A stretch of 64,000 nucleotides of DNA from the NCBI GenBank assembly GCA_949130485.1, contig OX422195.1, forward strand, positions 2,465,566 through 2,529,565, read 5' to 3'. A model generated the notes under the pieces. The model had not been told where the DNA came from and did no database searches. It saw only the letters and a list, made by a program, of their open reading frames with translations. Position numbers and translations under genes: made by a program. Shown here piece by piece: positions 1-16,183 of the stretch (positions are counted from its first letter, which is position 1; each line of letters begins with the position of its first letter). This DNA comes from Agelas oroides. Lineage: Eukaryota > Porifera > Demospongiae > Agelasida > Agelasidae.

Positions 1-344
1 TCAGATTCAGATCCAAGACCGTCTGAGTACTTGTCAGACATCTTAACACTGAGGCATTTGGACTCCTGGGTAGAGGACTGAAAGGCAAAATGTATAAGTA
101 GCATTGCAGAAAGTGTTCAGCTGAATTTCACTCAAGTCTGTCTCTCTTTTGAGAAACAGTTCAACTTTAATATATAGGCATGCTGTTGTCTTCTGATCCT
201 CTGTCCAGGAGTCCAAGTAGCTTAGTGGTATTCGAAGGTCTTGAGTTCATATTTTCTGTGAATTTATTTCTCGCTCGCTAGACATTTCCATACAATGTCG
301 TGCCCGTACAATATATGCCTAGCACTGTCTCAATCTTTGTGCAG

Positions 345-5737
<5,393 letters not shown>

Positions 5738-6165
5738 CTCCATCATTTTAGTTTTTGTAACGATTTTCCTTTCTTTCAAACAGTTGCACGAGCATGCTAT
5801 ACACAGCAATACCTAATGTAATATTCAACTGCATGTGTGTCCAAAAATCTGGATGTACATCCCTGGTAATGAAGAGAAGGGCAATCTTTGTGCCTTTCTG
5901 AAGTTAATAGTGCGTGGTGGAACAATTTTTTACCATACAACCAAGAGTACTTTGCAGGTAGGTCGTCACAAGGGAACACACAGCGTTCATCTTGTGGTTT
6001 ACCAGGTCAATCAGTTGCCTTCATATAGGCTTCAACGCTGTTGGTTTCCTTGTGACAACCTACCTGCAAAGCGCAGTACACGCCACGCGCACTCCCACAA
6101 GCTATGAATAAATCGGTAATATTCATATCGCGGCTACACTTAGGGCGTGTCCGTATAAACAGAAG
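5738..6165. other. Intergenic stretch with a small inverted-repeat element
   Basis: Between the ligase stop and the adaptor start there is no supported coding sequence. It contains a short fold-back element at about 5947-6083, with arms TTTGCAGGTAGGTCGTCACAAGG and CCTTGTGACAACCTACCTGCAAA shown here only by their ends (TTTGCAGGTAGGT / ACCTACCTGCAAA), plus AACGCTGTTGG/CACAGCGTT inner pairing. The remainder before 6166 should hold the adaptor promoter; I see no clear TATA box placed for it. Confidence 0.6.
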
Positions 6166-9100
6166 ATGGATGGTCTCCCGCTCCTTACTCCCTCCTGCGT
6201 TACAGCTGGGGTAAGTAGGCTGCACGTACGTATGCGCTGTACGTACAAGGAAAGCATAAGTGCATAAGTGATGCTCGGCTACTGTTACTTTCTCTGCAGA
6301 AGGAGCATTCGGTAGTGATCGAATTCCCGCGAGACCTCCCGGCTCTCCTCGTTACTTTTGATTTCTACTATGAGTCTACTGGGAAAAAGCTTGGTAGTGT
6401 GCCTGTCGTTATACTGGGGCCAAGGACAGTTCGCGCAAAATTCCCCGGTAAATGACCTCCGTGTACCTATCTATGATTGATTATTGCTGTATATTCATAT
6501 TGTGCTCTATGCACAATCAAGGTCAATTCATCATACTTGAGTATCTTGAGAAAGTAGTAGCTAGTATAGTGGATGTTACCATTACGTGGCTGTTGTTTCA
6601 GCATCTGAGTGGGTAGTATATAGTCTACTAGTAATTACTCCAAATGGTGAACATGGTGCACAATGATATTATCAGAGTGGCCTACACCAATCTTTGCTGT
6701 TTCCTATATATAACAGTGTAGTTGTTACTTATTGTGATTGAAGTTATGCCACAAACTACTGTTTAGTTATAGCTTATGATTATATGCAAATGAGGACTCA
6801 TAGGACTCATAACTAGAATTCCTGTGGTGTAACTGTTTATCCTGAATGTGTGTGCACCTTGTTTGTGAACTGTGAATACTTTTATCCATTTTGGTATTCC
6901 TCTGAATACTGTAGACTATACGTATGAAACACCTACCACATACCAAGAAAGCCAACTGCATGCATATACACACAAAACCCGTTTGTTGCCCATTTTCACA
7001 TTTATACATGCAGAGTTTCCCAAACCAGGAGAAGTGGAAGTTGTAGTCAAGATACGTCATGAAGAAAGCTCACTCTTCCCCAAGTTTAAGCTCCATGTGC
7101 AGAGTCCCATTGAGGCAATCTACCATAATGTCCCGATTTCCAAAGCAAGTAGCCAATCAGCAGTCCTGGCCACTGTCCTGGCCTACCTTCTGCATAGTGA
7201 TGAGTCTCAAAAAGACAGGGAGATTCGGTCGCACATTGATATCATCCTGTGCAACATCCTGCAGTCCTTGTCAGATGTGCCTCATTGGGACCTGACCTCT
7301 ATCCTCAGTGGTATATGAATGTCATGTGTACAGATGTCTCAGACTATATAGAGTTATAGTTATCATATTGGAAGTTATTGTGTCTCCTGAGAAGAAAAGA
7401 TGATAGGAATAAGTAGCCCTTCTACAGAAGAGATGGTAATTTGTGTACGTACATAAGATCATAGAGACATCAATATCTTATTAGTATACCCAATATCGAT
7501 AGATTATCGATAGTATCGGAGGAAGTAATTAATTAGATTGACAGGAAAGGCCTCCCACTTACTTTTCATGTGCTTGCAGTGCGTTTGAACCAAGAGAACG
7601 AAGAAACAAGACCAGGCCTGACCTTAAGAATTGTAACAGTAGAATTTGATGATGTTCCTTACATTGCCTGTAGTAACTCTATGGTGTTGTCCTTTGCAGG
7701 AAAGCATGGACATGATGAGAACTTGCTTCATTTCTGCATGCGACACAAATTGGATGGAATGGCCACTCTCCTTCTCCAGCCAAAGAACATTGAAGGGAGG
7801 ATTTACTATCTACAACAAAGGGGATATGATAACAAGACGCCAATTGAAGTTGCGAGGAAGAATGACATGAAGAGGATCACTGAGATAGCTCAGGGGATAC
7901 TGGTGGGTTCATGTGCTTTGTTTGTGAACTATCAACCTTATTGTAATGTTCTTTCTTTTCCCCTTAGTCTGAATATGAAAGCCAACCATCGGGTATGTGT
8001 AGCTTATTACCTTTTATGGTATGCTGGTTTGCATTCAAACATGCTTGAAAGTAAATATAAAATATGAAATAATAACATGCCAGTTTTGAACATCCTTGCT
8101 TCTTAATGACATGGTATTGTCCATTTTCTCAATCGTCTAGGTAAACACTCCAGACCAAGCACTCCAGATCAAAAGGTGGGCTGAACCTTGTGTGAATGGC
8201 TTCTATAATAAACCTATCAATCTCAGAGTAGCGACAGTTTCACTCTGGTCTTTCTCTGATCATGCATTCGGCTTCAATTTGCTTGCAGTATTTGTAGAAA
8301 CGCTGAGTTGAGATGGGCCTAGAAATAAAGTAGTGTATTGCAGTTTATAGGTGTGTAGGGGATCCAAAGATTGGATGAAAACAAGAGCTGCCACCACTAA
8401 GTCTTGTTTTGCTCTTTTCAGAAATGGAGGAAAGGAAGAGTCAAAAGAACAAAGTCCGTGGATACACAAGTGTCAGGTATGTACTTGCTACATGGATGAG
8501 TACACTAGAGTGATTATTAAGCAGCACTTTTCCTTTTATCAGATCTTGGTCCTCTGCCACTGTACCTGGAGAAGAAGAAGGTGCTTAACAAAATTAATAA
8601 CTAATATTGATGATAGCTAGTTAAGAGCTTGAGCTGCTCAAATGACATTTCCTTTCAAGAGGGTTGAAACTACGTAAGTGATTCGGTTTTGCATGTCATG
8701 TCCAGTAACACCATTGATGACTGCACACTGTCATCATCACGATATGAAGGAGAGAAGGAAATGGTGCCATCATGGCTGCCGCATTTACAAACGTTGTCAT
8801 GCGTAAAGGTGCTGTTGTGACAAGAAAGTGGGTCGAAGAAGGTATACCAACACAAGCAAATAATCATTGTGCTAGGGAGGATAAATTATTTGTGGAACAT
8901 CCCCGAACCTCCCACTGTATGGTATATGGTTGATACTTGGATGTACTGTGCACAAGCAAAGTTAAAGTATCAAAGATCTTCTTTTATGATAGGGAGGAAA
9001 ATTGTCTGAAAAGCTGAAATTCAAGATCATGGGACGCAAAAGCAAGGGTGTAAGTTTTTAACTTACAAGAGGCTTATTGTTATGTGCCAGTGGTTTATAA

Positions 9101-12100
9101 TATCCGGTAGCTGTACAATAAAATTTCTCATTATTGACAAATACATGTAATGCAACATCTACAGGTGCATGAAATATCGTTACCACAACCCCCAGCACTG
9201 ACAGAGGTATGTGCCTATATACAGTAGTTTCAATAAGTAAACTCCTTGCTGGTTGTAATTACTCAGAACCAGATCAGGTCATTAATTCGCTTGCATGAAA
9301 ACATGCCTTCATGATACAGGTGTATGTAGGGTCATTTTCACATATCTAACTTCTCCATGTATGAGAATTAGTAAGATTTATATTCCGCATCAGAACTTTA
9401 GTATTCATTGTGGCTATAAATATGGTAGCGAATTTACCATAGCAGAACTAAGTGTTAGCCATGCAAATGTTTAGCCTCGTTCCCAGGCCTACCCCGTTTT
9501 TTGTTCTTCGGTTTGCGTTCAGTATAATACACGGAGGTGAAAGAGCGCGGGGAAGGCCTGGGAACACTTGTCACGTGAATGACGTCTGGTGGACGCGAGG
9601 TGGACGTAGGGGGGGCGGTGCCCAACTACAAATTCGTGTGCAATAAACCGTAGACCGAGTTTCTTACCGGTGAAGTCAAGTACTGTCGATCTCGTGAACG
9701 TCTGGGGTCCGGGCTATCATTGGAGCGCTCGATGATGAAGTCTAGCACGTTATTTGTAGTTGGGCACCGCCCCCCCTACGTCCACCTCGCGTCCACCAGA
9801 CGTCATTCACGTGACAAGTGTTCCCAGGCCTTCCCCGTTTTTCACGCTCTTTCACCTCCGTGTATTATACTGAACGCAAACCGAAGAACAAAAAACGGGG
9901 TAGGCCTGGGAACGAGGCTAGCAAATGTTTACATACACCAGATAAAGGCAATGGTGTGTGCATCCATGGGGGGTCAATTCCTTTGGGATCTCCAGAGACA
10001 ATGGGATGTGGAATTGGGTTGTTAGGGTGACTGGACAACAAGTTAAGCAATTCCCAAAGGGAACAGTTACAACAGTGATTAGTATGGACATGTAGCTCAC
10101 TCTGGCTCTGAGTGCTTCATTTATTATATCGGTGTGTAGTTCACAGTGATCCTATTTTTTCAAAGCTTGACACTACTGAAGTGCTTCAGGAAGGCCGCTA
10201 CTCCTACCTCCTAAAGGAGGAACCTGGGGATACACGACCTGCTTCAGTGCTGGAGAGGGGTGATGATCCAGGAATGGGAATTGGACCTGGCCCTGAACCA
10301 GCCTCCCCGGTGCCTATAGCAGAGCAGTGGGGGGCCAGTAAGCCCCACAGAAATGTACCTTTCCCACTGCCCAGAATTGCTGCCTCTCACACTACATCAG
10401 GTTTCGAAAGTGGAAGTTTGCCAGCTACATTGGATCGTCCCAGTCCAATAGCTAGATTTAGTGATGAGGATGCACTTACAGGCAGCTATGATCCCACAGC
10501 TCTGCCATCTCCTCCTGCAATAGAAAGCCCACCAGCAGTTTCTGAGCTGAAAAAGAAAAGCCTCTACACTGCTGTGGTAACGAAGCACTACTGCTGGGCT
10601 AGTCCACCTTATGGAGACATCATTCTAAGGGTAACAATAACCACTTTGTTATGAAGGAAAAGCATGTTTCGTTTTGTTTTGATTTTGTGGTGTATTGTTC
10701 ACTTAAAATACTTGCAATAGTAATCTACCAGTCATACTGTCCAGCATGATCCAATGATATTTATAAATTGTATTATTGTGTATTAATGGAGGCCTCGGAA
10801 TCAGAGTGGTCTAACCAAAGACAAGAGGATTCAATTAGCTATAAAAAATTTCTGCCAGGAAAACCATGAAATGCCAGCTACAGTCAATGTCAGCTACAGT
10901 CCAGAATAAATTTCAGGTATCCTACCTACCACAGAATGTCAGCTACTATCAAGAATGTCAGGTTATCATACCTAGAAATGTTAGGTACATATCCTTACCC
11001 AGGTACATGAAACTGTCAGGTATTGAAATGTCATATACATGACCTGTAGCAGGTATACATGAAACTGTCAGGTATTGAAATCTCATATACGTGACCTGTA
11101 GCAGGTATGCTGGAATAATACAGGAAGTTTAGTGTTCCTTTATATATGCAGGAAGGGGACAGAGTATATGTGACAAAAGAGGAAGAAGGGATGTGTCTTG
11201 GAATCTGTAACAACTACTTTGGGAAGTTTCCCAAAGACATTTTGAAGCCCCTTTCGACTGATGAGGTAATCCACAGTGACCTACCCTATGTATATACACA
11301 GTACCTTGTCAGTATACTTAGTGTTGCAACTCTATTGTATGGAGCTGCATTGAGCTGTACATCAGAAACCAGAAAGACATCCTATCTGTATAAACTAACA
11401 CACTATAGATGCATGAACATAGAAGTTAGCTAGCAGTTTAGGAAACCTTAGAGCACTATTTTACAACAGGATAGCTATTTGTGTTGGTGATTGGCACAGA
11501 GCAAGTGATTCAAAACACTTGATTGCTGAAAGGTCTTATTATTGTCATCCTTACCACGTAATTACTGTTATCAACTTCTGTAGCATGGTATCAAGATTTG
11601 TTACAGAGATAGTACTTGCCATACAGTACTTGAATATCAAGTTTGGCTGTAATTGATTGCACAACTAGTAAGATGAGACATTTTATATATAGCAGATAAT
11701 TTATTGTGAAATTATTTACCCGCCCCCTTAATGTTATTGACATCTTCAAGCTTATAATATACTGTTACAGAGGTTTTCAGATTGCTTGTCAAACTGCACT
11801 TGTGCAGTTTGACAAGCAACCCGAAAACCTCTGTAGTGACATCCTTACCACTTATTAAATGTTATGTAACATCCTTACCAATTACTGTTATCAAAATCTT
11901 TATCTCTTACATGTATACAGGAGGCAACGCCGGGAAGCAAGGATGAAACAGCTTATACTGGCAGTGACTCAGATAGTGTTACCTATGATGAGGTTGACCC
12001 TGACCCTGACAATGGGTACTACAAAGTCCCTCGGAACATTGTGAGTTACATAGATTGTGATCCACAATATAATTTTGGTTTGGTGTAGGTGAGGAATGCA

Positions 12101-12807
12101 CATGATCCACTGTGGCCTCACAGAAAGCCACACCCACTCCCACACCTTGCTTCTTTTCCAATCTTTTCCAATCTTTTCCAATCTAACAATAACACTACAG
12201 CATGTGACAGTGTTCCTTTCATGCTAACTGATTTACTCACTACCAAGTACTAGTGAGATGATTCATCATCATGGGGCGAGCCTGAGCAAGAAGCAAACTG
12301 CTGATTTACTAATTTGTCATGCCACACAGCAAGGTTTGTCACAATCTACTGCCAAACTTGATAATGCATAAGTAACTTAATTCTGGTTTGTGCTTCTACC
12401 AACGACAGCAGGCGGGTACAAATTTGAAATTTAGCTCATGCACGATTTTGGTGTAAAGCTTAGTCCATGCATGTGTAGCCACATTAGCTGCCCTGGCTGG
12501 AGAAATGGCTGGCATATGTGTGACATTTAGCTATCTCTGGTGAGGACTTAGCTTGCCACACGTGCTTCGACTTCAGTCGTCTTCGCTCCAGGTCACCAAT
12601 GCTGCACTCTGACTGTAGCCCTCCACTGGCCTTCACCACAGATAATACCTAGTCTGGACCCCAGACACTTCTGGCCGTGCAAGGAAGACCAGAAGGGTCT
12701 AGGGTCCGGACTACTCCATACCTATGCCTTCACATGCTTCACGATATCAATCTTCGTGAATGCGCTCATTTAAAATTTATGATATATGACCACAATAGGT
12801 AGATAGG

Positions 12808-12857
<50 letters not shown>

Positions 12858-15591
12858 CACACACGTGCACAATGCAGTTTCGCTAGTGTGGGGCTCACTC
12901 AGGCTCGCCCCAATTATGGCAACATACTGGGGTACATGTGTTTCAATCTTTTCTAAAGGTTCGTATTAGTGAGAGTGACTCAGATTCAGACCACCTGTAC
13001 GACCATGTTCCAGTGAAAGATCAGTTGGAAATGCTCAAACACTTGCCAGAAGGAGTAAGTATTGTCAAATTAACTGTACCAGTTGGATGTCATGCAGGCA
13101 GCACAGGCTAAAGGCCTCAGGCATTTCATTCACCTTTTTTCTCTCTCTCACGGTTGTGATGGTTGGTTACACTGCATGCCTTTAGAGTATAGCTATAAGA
13201 AATCGAGTAATCTGATTGGTCAGTAGCAGGTTTCTAAATCTCATAGACACCTAGTACCAGGGGGCAAGTTTATTCATAAACAAGAAGTATACACTGTACA
13301 CAAAACTGTGAATAGTAGACTATACACAGTGAAAATTACATAACAACAACAGTGCAAGAATGCAGCAACAAAGTGTGTACTACTGCCGCCTTGCTTCTTC
13401 AACATTTTTGCCATCTTCGGCCGGTGAAGCGCATCTACGTTGGTACCGGTTGGGAAGGAATTACATTGCGGGCAGCTGGTCTAGGTTGAAACTGTCCTTG
13501 CTGTCTTCGCAGATATGGAGGAGGTTGTCTTGAAGTAAGTCGCTTAGCTCAATGGTTTCACATTTTTCGTGTGCTCAAACGGTTGTTATAGTGCTATACT
13601 CTAAATAAGTTAGACACCTCGACCAATGGGATCTACGCTATTAGAAACCCTCGGACCCTTAGTAGCACTACACTCGGGTCACTACAGCCTCGGGCCCTCA
13701 GATTCCTAATGGTGTAGATCCCTCGGACTCAGCGTATAGTAAAATTAATGGCGAGACTGCAGATGCAGATGGAATGCAGGCCTGGGTATTTACACTGGAT
13801 TGCATGACAGTACAAACATATACTGCTTTCCATGTTGTAACCAATGGTGAGAAAACAACACTTCTGAATCTAGTATATAACAAAGCTCAAAAGATTCAAG
13901 TACCCAGCTGAATCCCGTACATTTTCTCTGTTTCTTTCTATATGCATCAAGTTTGCACCTGCCGAACTCAGAACTCCAAAACAATGTTGTTGTTGTTTGT
14001 TTCTTTGTTTTTTTTGCAGCACTACTTGATTGTCCGGCCCAGGAGGCCCAGTGACACACCTTTAGCTCCAGGGAGGCTTCTGCCAGGTTATGCCGATGCC
14101 AGCAGTCATGAAACAGGTCTTGACCGGCTTGAAATACAGTACACTGAACGAAGACATACAGCGAACAAAGCGGCAACTTTAGGTGCTCGAAGCACTTTGA
14201 GAGGTTCCTATGAAAATGTAGTCTTAGACAGGAGCCCATCCGAGCCTGTTGGAATCAACAAACTGATGGGTTCCGAAGGTCACTTCACTGCGAACCCACA
14301 CAACAATCAAGGGGAAATGGAAAGCACTAAATCCTGTGAACACATTGTGCAGGAAGAGAACATGACCCCAAACGAGCCCGAGAGTGAAAACACTGATTTT
14401 AAGCAGGAGAGCATCACACCAGCAACAGTGTCAGAAACCAAACAAGCAAACGCTAACACTATTACAGTCAGCAATGATGGCAAAGTTGATGAAGACACCC
14501 GCAATGATCTTGCTGTAGTGAAAGAGGAGGTCTGTGACGTCAAATCAAGCCCTTTTCCAGTTCCAGATGGCTCTACTGTTGCTGCCAAAGAGGAACAAAG
14601 TTCAAGCACTGATCACCAAATGGTAGACACTTCCTCTCAAGAAACAACCAACGTTGATGAAGAGGCCCATGCTGTAGTGAAAGAGGAGATCTGTGATGTC
14701 AAATCAAGCCCCCTTCCCGTTCCAGGTGACTCTACTGTTGCTGCCAAAGAGGAACAAAGTTCAAGCACTGATCACCAAATGGTAGACACTGCCTCTCAAG
14801 AAACAACCAACGTTGATGAAGAGGCCCACGATGACCTTGCTGTAGTGAAAGAGGAGCTCTGTGATGTCAAACTAAGCCCCCTTCCAGTTCCAGATGGCTC
14901 TACTGTTGCTCCCAAAGAGGAACATACTTCAAGCACTGATCACCAAATGGTAGACACTGCCTCTCAAGAAACAACCAACGTTGATGAAGAGGCCCATGCT
15001 GTAGTGAAAGAGGAGCTCTGTGATGTCAAACCAAGCCCCCTTCCAGTTCCAGGTTACTCTACTGTTGCTGCCAAAGAGGAATGCACTGATCCCCAAATGG
15101 TAGACACTGCCTCTCAAGAACCGACTAGAGCGGAAAATACAGAGGGCACAATTAGGGATGTGATAGCAAGAAGCAACCCGACTCCTACAAAGAGAACTCT
15201 TCTCCCTCCCAAGCAACACTCTCCAGTGCCAAAACCAAGACCGAAGAAACGTCCACTGTCAACCTTGACCTCACAGAAACAGGAAGTTGCATCCCACAGC
15301 ATCCCAACAGAAGATGGTGCCCCTAACACAAAGCCAATGGAAGAACGTCTAAAGATGCAAGCTAGAGCTACAAGAGACAGTCCACCTTCGCCAAAGCCAT
15401 CTCAAAGCAGGCAGTTGAGCAGCCCTGTACCTGTTGATAAGAGAGAAATAGAGGCACCAGGCCCACGGGCAAAACGGAAAACTGGACCCCCTCCCATTCC
15501 CCCTAAACCATACGCTTCCCAGAAAGGAGGTAAAGAGGGGGTAAAGCCAGGAAACGTTAGTTCTGAGAGTGAGCCACCAAACCCTTCATGA
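6166..15591 (+). CDS. BCAP/BANK/Dof-type (DBB) signalling adaptor with SH3-like domain
   Basis: Eighteen exons splice to about 1,192 residues: 6166-6210, 6300-6447, 7014-7310, 7580-7902, 7968-7992, 8141-8175, 8422-8476, 8543-8580, 8660-8673, 8706-8808, 8993-9049, 9165-9206, (9267-9277), 10147-10630, 11152-11265, 11921-12040, 12959-13054, 14020-15591. Residues ~16-160 form a beta-rich DBB/TIG-like region (FPKPGEVEVVVKI). An ankyrin-like segment at ~205-270 (ENLLHFCMRHKLDGMATLLL...DNKTPIEVARKND) closely recalls the one in BCAP (PIK3AP1) and BANK1. An SH3-like fold spans exons 10147-10630 and 11152-11265 (KSLYTAVVTKHY...EGDRVYVTKEEEG...NNYFGKFPKDIL). Tyrosine motifs follow (YYKVP, LYDHVP, SYENV), then a repeated acidic and a proline/lysine-rich tail. 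The family couples receptors to PI3K and other SH2 proteins; this role here is inferred. The 11-nt exon at 9267 is chosen only because it restores the frame. No TIR domain is seen at the N terminus. Confidence 0.75.
9472..9920. mobile_element. 449-bp inverted-repeat element with 9-bp target duplication (MULE-like MITE), copy 1
   Basis: The element starts TAGCCTCGTTCCCAGGCCT and ends in its complement AGGCCTGGGAACGAGGCTA. The inverted arms are about 165 bp each, around a non-repeated centre. It is flanked by GCAAATGTT at 9463-9471 and again at 9921-9929, a 9-bp target-site duplication readable directly. Long TIRs with 9-bp duplications are typical of Mutator-like elements; no transposase is present, so it is non-autonomous. 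It lies in an intron of the adaptor gene. Confidence 0.92.
12248..12917. mobile_element. TIR element with GGGGCGAGCCTGAGC ends, copy 1
   Basis: The left end reads CATCATGGGGCGAGCCTGAGC and the right end GCTCACTCAGGCTCGCCCCAATT. Inner sequence is shared, in opposite orientation, with 19328-19945. A TAGA tetranucleotide run (about 12793-12856) sits inside. No coding capacity is seen. Exact outer limits are uncertain by ~10 bp. It lies in an intron of the adaptor gene. Confidence 0.75.
12793..12856. repeat. (GATA/TAGA)n microsatellite
   Basis: About 15 copies of the tetranucleotide TAGA, with GGTA variants at the left edge, inside the TIR element of the adaptor intron. Confidence 0.97.
14475..15120 (+). 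repeat. Coding repeats: four ~50-residue acidic units with VKEE motifs
   Basis: In the last exon of the adaptor a unit of roughly 46-55 codons repeats four times. Each contains VVKEE(V/I/L)CDVK, then S-PLPVP, STVA-KEE, and (except shortened in the last copy) STDHQMVDTASQETTNVDEE. DNA identity between units is high, so the expansion is recent. Each unit carries V-K-E-E, which fits the sumoylation consensus psi-K-x-E. The proline/basic region after 15150 (PKPRPKKRP, PPPIPPKP) contains SH3-ligand-like PxxP motifs. Confidence 0.85.
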
Positions 15592-16183
15592 AATTTCATA
15601 GTAGTACTGTTAGGTAGAGCTCTTAGTGTAGTATTTAATTATACATTAGCAAGTGCTTTGCTATCGTTTATATAAATTATGCACTATAATTATAGGAGAT
15701 GCATGCATGCAACAATAATTTACTGTGCCCTCATAATTATGTATTAAAGTTTATATAATAGTTCATTACACAGTACATGCAGACCAGGGGACTGGACTGG
15801 AAGTTCGTTTCATTCAACTTCCCTTCAATTTCCCAATTACTGGCCCATGCAGTGTGACTAGCTTTCGAGTTGCAGAGGTGCATAATGAAACATTGAAGCA
15901 GCCAGAGCAGATCGACACATGAACCTGCCGGGGTGCATTATGCATCACATCTCCAGCTACAGTAGTTCATGACACACCTTCAGAGAGTAGCTATAGGCAG
16001 CATTGCATGTGGCTGTACTGGTAAGATGCAACTAACCAGCACACTTCACACAGTATTACATTTCAGTAAGTACCATAATGAAACAGTAAAAGAGCATGTG
16101 GCAAGCAAAGTGTACAATATGCACTCAAATGTAAGGACATGACTACAATAGTGATACAAAACAGCAAATCAACCACAGGTTGG
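15592..16183. other. Convergent 3' intergenic region
   Basis: Region between the adaptor stop and the MTFR stop; the two genes converge. AT-rich with candidate polyadenylation signals (ATTAAA near 15742 on the plus strand). I see no exon, RNA gene or clear mobile element here. Confidence 0.6.
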
